From positions 1-40,618 of the forward strand of contig JAUXWB010000413.1 in assembly GCA_030684475.1 (NCBI GenBank): 40,618 nucleotides of DNA, in the 5' to 3' direction. The DNA is from Reyranella sp. (lineage in GTDB: Bacteria; Pseudomonadota; Alphaproteobacteria; Reyranellales; Reyranellaceae). The notes beneath the pieces were generated by a model that did not search any database, had not been told where the DNA came from, and worked only from the letters and a program-made list of their open reading frames with translations. Of the stretch, positions 1 through 8,173 are shown one piece after another (the first letter of the stretch is position 1; each line of letters opens with the position of its first letter). Made by a program: the position numbers and the translations under genes.

Positions 1-46
1 CCGCCTGAACACGCTCCCGAAGGTCAATCGAATATGGCTTTCCCAT
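1..46 (-). mobile_element. 5' end of IS630-family transposase gene (partial, runs off left edge)
   Basis: Reading the minus strand from the ATG at 46, fifteen codons are visible before the window ends, beginning MGKPYSIDLRERVQA. This opening (M-x-K-P-x-S-x-D-L-R-E-R-V) is typical of the N-terminus of IS630/Tc1-mariner-type transposases in alphaproteobacteria, just ahead of their helix-turn-helix. A GGAGG lies about nine bases upstream of the ATG on the minus strand. Only the first 15 residues can be seen, so neither integrity nor the second half of the element can be judged. The assignment rests on the short motif alone. Confidence 0.6.
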
Positions 47-78
47 CCAGGCTGGCCTCCAGCCCCAGCCAGAACCTT

Positions 79-96
79 GAATCAGATTTCTGATTC
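79..96. repeat. Perfect 8-bp inverted repeat between IS630 edge and tyrS
   Basis: GAATCAGA and TCTGATTC flank a 2-base TT spacer, giving a perfect short palindrome. It lies between the transposase start at 46 and the tyrS stop codon at 138-140. It may be part of the terminal inverted repeat of the IS630-type element, or a hairpin at the end of the leftward tyrS transcript; on the tyrS strand no strong T tract follows. The other end of the element is outside the window, so the repeat cannot be matched to its partner. Confidence 0.4.
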
Positions 97-137
97 CTTG
101 GGAATCCTCAGTCGATTCCTATTTGTGGCTCGATGCT

Positions 138-1391
138 CTAGATGGCGCGCAACAGCACGTGCCGCTTGCGGCCGGCCGACAGCTTCAGCGTGCCCGATCC
201 ATCGAGATCGCTCTCACCGACCATCGCGGTATCGCCTGCGATGGGCTTGTCGTTCAGGCGCGCACCGCCACCCTTGATCAGCTTGCGCGCTTCGGTGCGG
301 CTTTCGACGAGGCCCGCTTCATGCAGCAGCTCGAAGGCCGGGATCCCGACAGATAGACGCGCACGGGCCACATCGACCGTCGGCAGGGAGTCCGCCTTGG
401 CACCTTCCTCGAAGGTGCGGCGCGCGGTCTCGGCGGCAAGTTCGGCGGCCGCCGTGCCGTGTGCGAGACGCGTCACCTCAGTCGCGAGAATCTTCTTCGC
501 CTCGTTGACCTCCTGGCCCTTCAGCGCTTCTAGGCGCGCGATCTCAGGCAGAGGCAGTTCCGTGAAGAGCTTGAGGAAGCGGCCGACGTCGGCATCCTCC
601 GTATTGCGCCAGTATTGCCAGAAGTCGTAGGCCGACACGCGTTCGGCGTTCAGCCAAACCGCGCCAGCCATCGTCTTGCCCATCTTCGCGCCGGACGAAG
701 TGGCGATGAGTGGTGTCGTCAACGCAAACAATTCGGCGCTTTCCATCCGGCGGCCAAGGTCGGCGCCCATGACGATATTGCCCCACTGATCGGAGCCGCC
801 CATCTGCAAGATGCACTTGTGGCGCCTGTACAGTTCCACGAAATCGTAGGACTGCAGGATCATGTAGTTGAATTCGAGGAAGGTAAGCGGCTGGTCGCGC
901 TCCAGTCGCAGCTTCACGGAATCCATGGTCAGCATGCGATTGACCGAAAAATGCCGGCCGACGTCGCGCAGCAGAGGAATGTAAAGCAGGGTGTCGAGCC
1001 AGTCGGCATTGTTGACCATGACCGCGTCGGTCGGCCCGTCACCGAACGCCAGATACTTCGAGAAGACGCCTTTGATGCCCAGCATGTTGATGTCGATCTG
1101 CTCGTCGGTGAGCAGAGGGCGTGCGTCGTCGCGAAAAGAAGGGTCGCCGATCTTGGTCGTGCCGCCGCCCATCAGGGCGATCACCTTGTGGCCGGTCTTC
1201 TGCCACCAGCGCAGCATCATGATCTGGAGCAAGGACCCGACGTGCAGCGAATCGGCCGTGCAGTCGAAGCCGATGTAGGCCGTACGGGTACCGCTCGACA
1301 GCATCTCGTCCAGGCGCGCGGCATCGCTGCACTGATGCACCATGCCGCGCTCGTGCACGATCCGCATGAAATCCGACTTGAAACCCGTCAT
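138..1391 (-). CDS. tyrS: Tyrosyl-tRNA synthetase
   Basis: Class I aminoacyl-tRNA synthetase that charges tRNA-Tyr with tyrosine in the cytoplasm. The catalytic domain carries the HIGH-type signature as HVGS near residue 50 and the KMSKS loop as KMGKT near residue 236. A C-terminal S4 RNA-binding domain follows from about residue 355. I chose the ATG at 1391 (417 residues, beginning MTGFKSDF), which matches the usual family length; an in-frame ATG at 1436 would add 15 residues that do not look conserved. It diverges from the HIT gene with only about 75 bases between starts. The stop is TAG at 138-140, close to the IS630 edge. Confidence 0.95.
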   Translation of the reverse strand: MTGFKSDFMRIVHERGMVHQCSDAARLDEMLSSGTRTAYIGFDCTADSLHVGSLLQIMMLRWWQKTGHKVIALMGGGTTKIGDPSFRDDARPLLTDEQIDINMLGIKGVFSKYLAFGDGPTDAVMVNNADWLDTLLYIPLLRDVGRHFSVNRMLTMDSVKLRLERDQPLTFLEFNYMILQSYDFVELYRRHKCILQMGGSDQWGNIVMGADLGRRMESAELFALTTPLIATSSGAKMGKTMAGAVWLNAERVSAYDFWQYWRNTEDADVGRFLKLFTELPLPEIARLEALKGQEVNEAKKILATEVTRLAHGTAAAELAAETARRTFEEGAKADSLPTVDVARARLSVGIPAFELLHEAGLVESRTEARKLIKGGGARLNDKPIAGDTAMVGESDLDGSGTLKLSAGRKRHVLLRAI

Positions 1392-1466
1392 CTCGTCGCT
1401 CGGCCGTTTGTCCGTGAAGGGCCGCGGGTGTAACATGAGGCCGCCCGCGCCTCAACGGAGCGTAAT

Positions 1467-1916
1467 TTGGCCAATCTAATCGTGGAACGAGTTGAATCGG
1501 CGCGGTGCGGACAGAACCCATTCGTGATTTGTCGGATGAAGTCGGGCTGGCTGGTCATTGGCGACGTTCAGCCCTTGCCCGGCTACTGCGTCCTGCTGGC
1601 TGATCCGGTGGTCGAGAGCATCAATGCACTCGATCAGGCCCAGCGTACCCAAATTTCTCTCGACGCGATCCAGGCCGGCGATGGCCTTCTCGCCGTGACC
1701 GACGCCTACCGGATCAACTACGAAACGCTCGGCAACAGCGAGCCGGCCCTCCACACCCACATCATTCCGCGCTATCGCACGGAACCAGACGAAAAGCGCC
1801 GGCGTCTGTCCTGGATGGGCTACGATTGGGCGACTGCCCGGCGGTTCGATCCGGCTCAAGACGAGCCATTCGTCGAGCGCATGCGCAGGCATTTGAATTC
1901 CGGCTCGATAGCATGA
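1467..1916 (+). CDS. HIT-domain protein (histidine triad hydrolase family)
   Basis: A 149-residue HIT-superfamily protein. The diagnostic segment near residues 92-100 reads LHTHIIPRY, a histidine-triad-like motif in which only two histidines are obvious, so it is a divergent member. HIT proteins usually hydrolyse nucleoside phosphoramidates or dinucleotides, but the substrate here cannot be told. The start is a TTG at 1467 with GGAG six bases upstream. Its TGA stop overlaps the ATG of anmK in an ATGA arrangement, which suggests translational coupling. Sitting between tyrS and anmK, it may have been inserted into the tyrS/anmK divergent pair that is common in this class. Confidence 0.75.
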   Translation: MANLIVERVESARCGQNPFVICRMKSGWLVIGDVQPLPGYCVLLADPVVESINALDQAQRTQISLDAIQAGDGLLAVTDAYRINYETLGNSEPALHTHIIPRYRTEPDEKRRRLSWMGYDWATARRFDPAQDEPFVERMRRHLNSGSIA

Positions 1917-2983
1917 TGCGCGCGCTTGGCCTGATGAGCGGCACCTCGGTCGACGGTGTCGATGTGGCGCTGATCGACACCGACGGCGAGCGTGTCGCGG
2001 CCGTCGGCCCGTGCCTCACGGTGCCCTATGCGGACGACGTGCGTGGGCTGATCCGTTCGGCCTTTGGCGCGGAGCATCCTTCCGACGCAACCCGTGCCGC
2101 CGAGCGGGCCGTGACGGAGGCGCACGCCGCGGCCGTCCGGCGCTGGTCGGAGCTGGAGCACATCGCACTTTCGAGCATCGACCTGGTGGGTTTCCACGGC
2201 CAGACGATCACGCATCGGCCGGAAAAGCGCTTCACCTGGCAAATTGGCGACGGCGCCACGCTGGCCCGGGCATTGGGCGTGCGCGTGGTCGACGACCTGC
2301 GCGGTGCCGACGTGGCGGCCGGTGGGCAGGGTGCGCCGCTGGTGCCGGTCTATCACGCAGCCCTCGTGCGCGATCTGCCGCGGCCGCTCGCCGTCGTGAA
2401 TGTCGGTGGTGTCGCCAACGTAACGTGGGTTGGTGCCGATGACGCCCTCTTGGCGTTCGACACCGGACCAGGCAACGGCCCGATCGACGACTGGTGCGCG
2501 CGGCGTGCCGGCCAGCGCTACGACAAGGATGGCATGCTCGCTGCGGCGGGCATCACCGACCGCACGCGGCTGGAGCGTTTCAGCGAGCATCTTTACTTCG
2601 CGAAGAAGCCGCCCAAGTCGCTCGACCGTGGCGACTTTGGCGAGGCCTGGGTGGAAGGACTGTCCGCCACCGACGGAGCGGCCACGCTGACGGCCGGCAC
2701 GGCGCGCGCGCTGGCGCTCGCCGCCCGCCATTTCCCCGCGCCCGTCGCGCAATGGGTGATCTGTGGCGGCGGTGCGCGCAATCCGACGCTGCTGCGGGCG
2801 ATCGCCGAGGAGACGTGCGGCAAGGTCGTGACCGCGAGCGAACTCGGTTGGGATGGCGACGCGCTGGAGGCGCAGGCGTTTGGGTTCCTGGCGGTGCGCT
2901 CGCTGCGCGGCTTGCCGCTCACTTTTCCCGGGACGACCGGCGCGCCTCGTCCGATGACGGGTGGCCGTCTCAACGAACCTTAG
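1913..2983 (+). CDS. anmK: Anhydro-N-acetylmuramic acid kinase
   Basis: AnmK converts 1,6-anhydro-N-acetylmuramic acid, released in peptidoglycan recycling, to N-acetylmuramic acid 6-phosphate using ATP. The 356-residue product starts MMRALGLMSGTSVDGVD, the classic N-terminal motif. It also has GFHGQT near residue 90, NVGGVANV near 163 and FDTGPGN near 182, all of which line the sugar-kinase/ASKHA active site. The ATG at 1913 (or the adjacent ATG at 1916) is preferred over an upstream in-frame ATG at 1826 because the family motif begins right there. The 5' end overlaps the HIT gene by four bases. The TAG stop overlaps the stop of the convergent hydrolase gene. Confidence 0.95.
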   Translation: MMRALGLMSGTSVDGVDVALIDTDGERVAAVGPCLTVPYADDVRGLIRSAFGAEHPSDATRAAERAVTEAHAAAVRRWSELEHIALSSIDLVGFHGQTITHRPEKRFTWQIGDGATLARALGVRVVDDLRGADVAAGGQGAPLVPVYHAALVRDLPRPLAVVNVGGVANVTWVGADDALLAFDTGPGNGPIDDWCARRAGQRYDKDGMLAAAGITDRTRLERFSEHLYFAKKPPKSLDRGDFGEAWVEGLSATDGAATLTAGTARALALAARHFPAPVAQWVICGGGARNPTLLRAIAEETCGKVVTASELGWDGDALEAQAFGFLAVRSLRGLPLTFPGTTGAPRPMTGGRLNEP

Positions 2984-3654
2984 GGTTCCTTGTTGCTCGT
3001 CGCGCGGCCCGGCGGGCTGAGCAGGCTCTTCTCGACATACTTGTCGACATCGACCGCGAGCTTGTCGAGCGAGTCGTGGAAGAAATGGTTGGCGCTCTTC
3101 ACGGTGCGCGACTCGACGGTGATGCCCTTCTGCATCGACAACCGATCCACCAGCTTCTTGATGTCGGCGAGCGGCACCACCTCGTCCTTCTCCGCGCCCA
3201 CGATCAGGCCCGAGGCGGGGCAAGGGGCGAGGAAGGTGAAATCGTAGGAGTTGGCCGGCGGCGACACCGAGACGAAGCAGTCGATCTCGGGGCGGCGCAT
3301 CAGGAGTTGCATGCCGATCCAGGCGCCAAACGAGTAGCCGGCGATCCAGCACGACTTGGCGTCAGCATTCATGCTCTGCAGCCAGTCGAGGGCCGCGGCG
3401 GCGTCGCTCAGCTCGCCCATGCCGTTGTCGAAGCGGCCCTGGCTGCGGCCGACGCCGCGGGTGTTGAACCGCAGGACAGAAAAGCCGCGATTCACGAAGA
3501 CATGGAATAGCGAAAAGACGACCTTATGGTTCATCGTCCCGCCGTATTGAGGGTGGGGATGAAGGATCAGGGCAATCGGGGCGTGCTCTTCCTTGCTCTG
3601 GTGATAGCGGCCCTCAAGGCGACCCTCGGGGCCGGTAAACATCACATCAGGCAT
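2980..3654 (-). CDS. Alpha/beta hydrolase, small dienelactone-hydrolase-like (COG2945 type)
   Basis: A 224-residue cytoplasmic serine hydrolase. The elements fit an alpha/beta fold: an oxyanion-side HPHPQYGG motif, the nucleophile elbow GYSFGA, an aspartate in GAEKDEVVP and a histidine in ANHFF near the C-terminus. This family (COG2945) is common in proteobacteria, but its natural substrate is largely unknown. The start at 3654 (MPDVMFTGPEG) has GGAG six bases upstream; an upstream in-frame ATG at 3687 lacks this. It diverges from iscR across a 236-base region and converges on anmK with overlapping stop codons. Confidence 0.85.
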   Translation of the reverse strand: MPDVMFTGPEGRLEGRYHQSKEEHAPIALILHPHPQYGGTMNHKVVFSLFHVFVNRGFSVLRFNTRGVGRSQGRFDNGMGELSDAAAALDWLQSMNADAKSCWIAGYSFGAWIGMQLLMRRPEIDCFVSVSPPANSYDFTFLAPCPASGLIVGAEKDEVVPLADIKKLVDRLSMQKGITVESRTVKSANHFFHDSLDKLAVDVDKYVEKSLLSPPGRATSNKEP

Positions 3655-3728
3655 TGAGGCTCCGGTCTTTTCACCATTCTGGACCACCCGAAGGGGCCGG
3701 AAGGTACTTTGTTTTGGAGGAAATCTTG

Positions 3729-3753
3729 ATACTTGACCAAACTACTCGGATTT
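3729..3753. promoter_or_regulatory. Candidate IscR-binding site (type 1-like Isc box) upstream of iscR
   Basis: The 25-base stretch beginning ATACTTGACC and ending CTCGGATTT matches about 20 of 25 positions of the E. coli type 1 IscR box as I recall it (ATA-SYY-GACT-RWWW-YAGT-CRRSTAT). It lies about 140 bases before the iscR start. It overlaps a possible -35 (TTGACC, 3733-3738) followed 17 bases later by a poor -10 (TAAATC). A second, weaker inverted half (TTGGTC at 3774-3779 against GACCAA at 3735-3740) makes a larger imperfect palindrome. Negative autoregulation by [2Fe-2S]-IscR is the inferred role. Confidence 0.6.
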
Positions 3754-3818
3754 ACTAAATCCTACCCAGTTAGTTGGTCTTTCCCCAGTTCCCGCGTCGG
3801 GGCTTGGAATATCTTAGT

Positions 3819-3876
3819 AATGCCTTGGTTTTCAAGACCTTTAGGCATTTGGTAACGATAGCCGGCGGGCGCCGGC
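3819..3876 (+). promoter_or_regulatory. Structured leader upstream of iscR
   Basis: Two stem candidates lie between the Isc box and the iscR start. AATGCC at 3819-3824 pairs with GGCATT at 3844-3849, with CTTG/CAAG nested inside. GCCGGC at 3861-3866 pairs with GCCGGC at 3871-3876 across a 4-base loop, ending four bases before the AGGAGG ribosome site. They could modulate translation of iscR or simply be incidental GC-rich palindromes. I do not recognise a known RNA family. Confidence 0.3.
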
Positions 3877-3890
3877 ACGAGGAGGATGCT

Positions 3891-4364
3891 GTGAAGCTCA
3901 GCACCAAAGGACGTTACGCCGTCATGGCGATGGTCGATTTGGCCCGCCACGCGCAGGCCAAGCCTGTGTCTCTGTCGGATATTGCGGCCCGACAGGAAAT
4001 CTCGTTGTCATATTTGGAGCAGCTCTTTGCCCGGCTGCGGCGTGCTGGGTTGGTGAAGAGCGTGCGTGGTCCGGGTGGCGGCTACCGCCTGGCCCACGGC
4101 TCCGCCGAAACCCGCGTGTCCGAAATCATTCTGGCAGTCGACGAGCCCATCAGCGCGACGCGCTGTACCGAAATGGGTGCGACCGGCTGTCGTGCCGACC
4201 GCAGCAAGTGCCTGACCCACGACCTGTGGGAGGAACTGGGCAATCAGATCCACGCCTTCCTGAGTTCGGTGACCTTGCTCGATGTGCTGGAGCGTCGGCT
4301 TGCCTCGCGCATCGCGGAGGCTCCAGGTCCGGTCAAGTCGGATGCAATGGCTGCCGCCAGCTAA
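3891..4364 (+). CDS. iscR: Rrf2-family iron-sulfur cluster regulator IscR
   Basis: A 157-residue transcription factor that binds a [2Fe-2S] cluster and controls the isc operon according to cluster supply. It opens MKLSTKGRYA, has the Rrf2 winged helix-turn-helix at about residues 25-65 with the wing GPGGGYRLA, and carries the cluster ligands C92, C100, C107 and probably H110 (motif CLTH). The cysteine spacing fits alphaproteobacterial IscR. The start is GTG at 3891 with AGGAGG five bases upstream. It is the first gene of a tight operon; the next gene begins about 10 bases after its stop. The Isc-box-like site upstream suggests autoregulation. Confidence 0.93.
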   Translation: MKLSTKGRYAVMAMVDLARHAQAKPVSLSDIAARQEISLSYLEQLFARLRRAGLVKSVRGPGGGYRLAHGSAETRVSEIILAVDEPISATRCTEMGATGCRADRSKCLTHDLWEELGNQIHAFLSSVTLLDVLERRLASRIAEAPGPVKSDAMAAAS

Positions 4365-4374
4365 AGTCCAGTCG

Positions 4375-5496
4375 ATGCCTGCCGCCCATACCTACTTGGA
4401 TCACAATGCCACCAGCCCGATCAGGCCGGCAGCGTTCGACGCCATGGTCGAAGCCTTGCAGGCAGGTGGCAATCCCTCGTCGGTGCATCGTGCCGGTCGC
4501 ACGGCGCGGGCACGGGTTGACGCCGCGCGCCGGCAGGTTGCGGCACTCGTCGGCGCACTGCCGGCGGAGGTGGTGTTCACTTCGGGTGGAACCGAAGCCA
4601 ACAATTCAGCCCTCGCCGGCGCTGGCCGCAAGCGTCTGCTGGTCTCGGCCGTCGAGCATGACAGCGTGCTGAAGGCGACCAGAGGCGTGGAGATCGTGCC
4701 GGTCGACCGCAACGGCCTCGTCGATCTCGGCGTTCTGGAGAAGAGCCTGGCGGCATCCGCCGAGCCGGCGCTGGTGTCGGTGATGTTCGCCAACAACGAA
4801 ACGGGCGTGCTGCAGCCGATCGCCGACGTCGTGCGGGTGGCGCATGCCGCCGGCGCGCTGGTGCATTGCGATGCGGTGCAGGGCGCGGGCAAGGTTTCCG
4901 TCGATCTGCACGGGCTGGGGGTCGACTATCTCAGCCTGTCGGCCCACAAGTTCGGCGGTCCCACCGGGGTGGGTGCGTTGGTCATGCGCAGCGGCGCGCC
5001 ATTCGTGTCCGACCGTCTTGGAGGTGGGCAGGAAGCCAATCTTCGAGCCGGGACCGAGAATGTCGCTGGCATCGCGGGCTTCGGTGTCGCGGCGGCGGAA
5101 GCAGGCGGCGGATTGGCGACGACGGAGTGGCGGGACGGTCTCGAGGCGACGCTGCTCGAGATCGCGCCCGCGGCCCGCGTCTATGGCATGGGAGCCGGTC
5201 GGTTGCCGAGCACGACCTGCATTTCCATGCCGGGTGTCCGGGCGGAAACCCAGGTCATGGCCTTCGATCTGGCCGGAATTTGCGTGTCGGCCGGGGCGGC
5301 CTGTTCGTCGGGCAAAGTGACGCGCTCGGCGGTGCTTTTGGCCATGGGCGTGGAGCCCGCTGAAGCCGAGACTGCGCTCAGAATAAGCTTCGGCTGGAGC
5401 ACCGTTTCAGAGGATATCGAGTGCTTGATTGCGGCGTGGCGGGACCTATATATCCGAGTAACAGACTCGGATATGCCTCGTGCCCGCGCAGCCTAG
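4375..5496 (+). CDS. Cysteine desulfurase, first of two tandem copies (NifS/IscS-like)
   Basis: A PLP-dependent class V aminotransferase-fold enzyme that removes sulfur from cysteine as an enzyme-bound persulfide. The 373-residue product starts MPAAHTYLDHNAT. It has the SGGTEANN cofactor-phosphate motif near residue 70, H95, the Schiff-base lysine K192 in SAHKFGG, and the persulfide cysteine C310 in SAGAACSSG. It sits between iscR and iscS and is clearly diverged from the iscS product next door. A similar double desulfurase arrangement is known from Rickettsia-type isc loci. Whether it serves IscU, acts in a separate sulfur-transfer path or is partly redundant cannot be told. The true start is the ATG at 4375, ten bases after iscR. 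Confidence 0.9.
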   Translation: MPAAHTYLDHNATSPIRPAAFDAMVEALQAGGNPSSVHRAGRTARARVDAARRQVAALVGALPAEVVFTSGGTEANNSALAGAGRKRLLVSAVEHDSVLKATRGVEIVPVDRNGLVDLGVLEKSLAASAEPALVSVMFANNETGVLQPIADVVRVAHAAGALVHCDAVQGAGKVSVDLHGLGVDYLSLSAHKFGGPTGVGALVMRSGAPFVSDRLGGGQEANLRAGTENVAGIAGFGVAAAEAGGGLATTEWRDGLEATLLEIAPAARVYGMGAGRLPSTTCISMPGVRAETQVMAFDLAGICVSAGAACSSGKVTRSAVLLAMGVEPAEAETALRISFGWSTVSEDIECLIAAWRDLYIRVTDSDMPRARAA

Positions 5497-5514
5497 GAAT
5501 TTCAAGGGGTTAGC

Positions 5515-6753
5515 ATGACTGCCATTACCCAGATCCGGCGCAACGACCAGCCGATCTACCTCGACTATCAGGCCACGACGCCGTTGGATCCGCGCGTCCT
5601 TGAAGCGATGATGCCGTACTTCACCTACAAGTTCGGCAATGCTCATTCACGCAGCCACTCCTACGGCTGGGAGGCCGAGGAAGGCGTCGAAAAGGCGCGC
5701 GCTCAAATCGCCAAGCTGATCGGCGCCGACGAGAAGGAAGTGATCTACACCTCGGGCGCCACCGAATCGAACAACCTCGCCATCAAGGGCGTGGCCGATT
5801 TCTACAAGGACCGGCGCAACCACATCGTCACCACCGTGACCGAGCACAAGTGCGTGCTCGACACCTGCCGTCACCTCGAGCAGGAGGGCTTCACCGTCAC
5901 CTACCTGCCGGTGCAGCAGAACGGCCTGGTCGATCTCGATGTCCTGCGCGCTGCGGTCACCGACAAGACCGTCGTGGTCTCGATCATGGCGGTGAACAAC
6001 GAGATCGGCGTTATCCAGCCGCTGGCCGAGATCGGCAAGATCTGCCGCGAGAAGGGTGCTTTCTTCCATACCGACGCTGCCCAGGCCGCCGGCAAGATCC
6101 CGCTCGACGTCGAGGCGATGAATATCGACCTCATGAGCATCTCTGGCCACAAGATCTACGGCCCCAAGGGCATCGGCGCTCTCTACGTGCGCCGCAAGCC
6201 GCGCGTGCGTCTGGCGGCGATGATCCACGGTGGCGGCCAGGAACGCGGTTTCCGGTCCGGCACGTTGCCGACTCCGCTCTGTGTTGGCCTCGGCGAGGCC
6301 GCCGAGATTTGCATGAAGGAAATGGACAGCGAGGCCAAGCGCCTTACCAAGCTGCGGGATCGCATGCTGAAGGGGCTGAACGCCAAGCTACCGGAGATCT
6401 ACGTGAACGGCGACCTCGATCACCGGATCCCGGGCAATCTCAACATCAGCTTTGCCCACGTCGAGGGCGAGTCGCTGATGATGGGCATCAAGAACCTGTC
6501 GGTATCGTCCGGCTCGGCTTGCACCTCGGCCTCGCTTGAGCCCAGCTACGTGCTGCGAGCGCTCGGCGTCGAGGAAGAGATGGCGCATACGTCGCTGCGC
6601 ATCGGGCTTGGGCGCTTCACGACCGAACATGAAGTCGATACCGCCGTCGAAGAACTGGTGCACCACGTTACCAAGCTGCGGCAAATGAGTCCGCTCTGGG
6701 AAATGTCCCAGGAAGGAATTGATATCAAGTCCATCGAATGGGCCGCCCACTGA
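5515..6753 (+). CDS. iscS: Cysteine desulfurase IscS
   Basis: The main sulfur donor for iron-sulfur cluster assembly on IscU, and in known systems also for tRNA thiolation. It is 412 residues, close to the usual IscS length. Visible motifs are YLDYQATTP at the N-terminus, SGATESNN near 80, the PLP lysine K213 in GHKIYGPKG, and the mobile active-site loop [14 protein letters not shown] with C336. The C-terminal region, used by E. coli IscS for IscU binding, is present. It starts 18 bases after the first desulfurase and is followed 39 bases later by iscU. Confidence 0.96.
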   Translation: MTAITQIRRNDQPIYLDYQATTPLDPRVLEAMMPYFTYKFGNAHSRSHSYGWEAEEGVEKARAQIAKLIGADEKEVIYTSGATESNNLAIKGVADFYKDRRNHIVTTVTEHKCVLDTCRHLEQEGFTVTYLPVQQNGLVDLDVLRAAVTDKTVVVSIMAVNNEIGVIQPLAEIGKICREKGAFFHTDAAQAAGKIPLDVEAMNIDLMSISGHKIYGPKGIGALYVRRKPRVRLAAMIHGGGQERGFRSGTLPTPLCVGLGEAAEICMKEMDSEAKRLTKLRDRMLKGLNAKLPEIYVNGDLDHRIPGNLNISFAHVEGESLMMGIKNLSVSSGSACTSASLEPSYVLRALGVEEEMAHTSLRIGLGRFTTEHEVDTAVEELVHHVTKLRQMSPLWEMSQEGIDIKSIEWAAH

Positions 6754-6792
6754 GGCCAGCGAAGGCTTGAAGGAAAATTTGAGGAGAGCGTC

Positions 6793-7203
6793 ATGGCCTA
6801 CAGCGAAAAGTTGCTCGATCACTACGAGAATCCCCGCAACATCGGCTCGCTCGACAAGAACGCCGAGGATGTCGGCACCGGCCTGGTCGGCGCGCCGGCC
6901 TGCGGCGACGTCATGAAGCTGCAGATCAAGGTCGGCGCCGACGGGCTGATCGAGGATGCCAAGTTCAAAACCTTCGGCTGCGGCTCGGCGATCGCTTCGA
7001 GCTCACTCGTCACCGAGTGGGTCAAGGGCAAGACGATCGACGAGGCCGAGACCATCAAGAACACCGACATCGCCAAGCATCTGGCGCTGCCGCCGGTGAA
7101 GATCCACTGCTCGGTGCTGGCCGAGGACGCGATCAAGGCGGCGATTGCCGACTATCGCGCCAAGGCGTCGAAGAAGGACGAACCCAAAGAAGCCGCCGAG
7201 TAG
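6793..7203 (+). CDS. iscU: Iron-sulfur cluster scaffold IscU
   Basis: Scaffold on which [2Fe-2S] clusters are built before HscA/HscB-assisted release. The 136-residue protein shows all ligands: C37, the modulating D39, C63, H105 and C106. The LPPVK segment recognised by the HscA chaperone is at residues 99-103. A short lysine- and glutamate-rich tail extends past the conserved core. A GAGGAG ribosome site precedes the ATG at 6793. Its position between iscS and iscA is the canonical order. Confidence 0.97.
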   Translation: MAYSEKLLDHYENPRNIGSLDKNAEDVGTGLVGAPACGDVMKLQIKVGADGLIEDAKFKTFGCGSAIASSSLVTEWVKGKTIDEAETIKNTDIAKHLALPPVKIHCSVLAEDAIKAAIADYRAKASKKDEPKEAAE

Positions 7204-7231
7204 GTTGCCGAAGATTTCGGAGCAGAGCGTC

Positions 7232-7651
7232 ATGAGCACGACCACCGAGACGTCCCAACCCGCAGTAGCGGCTACACCGGCGCCCACACCTGCCGCGGCG
7301 CCGCGCGCTCGCCGACCGCGCCCGCAGGTGATGTCGGTGACGCCGGCGGCAGCCGAGCGCGTCAAGGCGCTGATCGATAGCCGCGGCAAGCCGACCGCCG
7401 GCATCCGCATCGGCGTCCGGACCAAGGGCTGTTCGGGCATGAGCTACACGCTCGAGTTCGCCGACGCCCAGCAGCCGATGGACGAGGTCGTCGAAACGGG
7501 CGGCGTGAAGCTGCTGATCGATCCCAAGGCTTCGCTGTTTCTGATCGGCACGCAGATGGACTACGTCGAGGAAAAGCTGAAGTCAGGTTTCGTCTTCACG
7601 AATCCGAACGAGAAGGGCCGCTGCGGTTGCGGCGAATCCTTCCACGTCTGA
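7232..7651 (+). CDS. iscA: A-type iron-sulfur carrier IscA
   Basis: A-type carrier that accepts or delivers iron-sulfur clusters. The 139-residue product has the three conserved cysteines: C67 in KGCSGM, and C131 and C133 in the C-terminal CGCGESF. The core (about residues 33-139) is of normal length, but it is preceded by a roughly 32-residue alanine- and proline-rich extension that standard IscA lacks. The ATG at 7232 was chosen because the upstream ATG at 7145 would overlap iscU by about 60 bases. The extension would be removed only if an internal start were used; a GTG or ATG near residue 33-34 (VM) is possible. Confidence 0.93.
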   Translation: MSTTTETSQPAVAATPAPTPAAAPRARRPRPQVMSVTPAAAERVKALIDSRGKPTAGIRIGVRTKGCSGMSYTLEFADAQQPMDEVVETGGVKLLIDPKASLFLIGTQMDYVEEKLKSGFVFTNPNEKGRCGCGESFHV

Positions 7652-7660
7652 AGTAGAGCC

Positions 7661-8173
7661 ATGGATCACTTCGCGCGGCTGGGATTGCCGGCGGCGCTCG
7701 ATCTGGAGCCCGCGACGCTCGACCGGGCCTATTTCACGGCCCAGCGGCAATGGCATCCCGACCGCTTCGTCGGCCATCCGCCCGAAGAGCGGGTAAAGGC
7801 CTCGACCGAAGCAGCAGGGCTGAACGACGCCTATCGCACCTTGAAGGATCCGCTGTCGCGCGCCGTCTATCTCGCCGGATTGAACGGCGTCGAATTGGCG
7901 GGCGACGGCAAGACCATCGACGATCCCGACCTCCTGATGGAGGCCATGGAAGCGCGCGAGGCGCTGCACGAGACGGCCACGCCGGAGGCGGTCGATACAC
8001 TGGCTGCGAAGGCGCGGCAGGACGTGCAACAGTCGCTCGCCGGGCTCGGTGCTTTGTTCTTGCGCCGCGACAAGGCCGCCATCAGAAAGGCGCTCCTTCG
8101 CCTGCGCTACCTCGACAAGTTCGCCGAGGAAGCGCGCGCCAGACGCACAAATCTGCAACGAGTGAAAGCATGA
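7661..8173 (+). CDS. hscB: Fe-S cluster co-chaperone HscB
   Basis: J-domain co-chaperone that brings IscU to HscA and stimulates its ATPase. The 170-residue protein has an N-terminal J domain with the HPD motif at residues 32-34 and a C-terminal helical domain (about residues 85-165) for IscU binding. It starts 9 bases after iscA. Its TGA overlaps the hscA ATG in an ATGA junction, indicating translational coupling of the chaperone pair. Confidence 0.94.
   Translation: MDHFARLGLPAALDLEPATLDRAYFTAQRQWHPDRFVGHPPEERVKASTEAAGLNDAYRTLKDPLSRAVYLAGLNGVELAGDGKTIDDPDLLMEAMEAREALHETATPEAVDTLAAKARQDVQQSLAGLGALFLRRDKAAIRKALLRLRYLDKFAEEARARRTNLQRVKA

Noticed and set aside
1826-1912. An N-terminally extended AnmK start at 1826
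   Set aside because: The extension overlaps the HIT gene in another frame, and the conserved AnmK N-terminus begins precisely at 1913.
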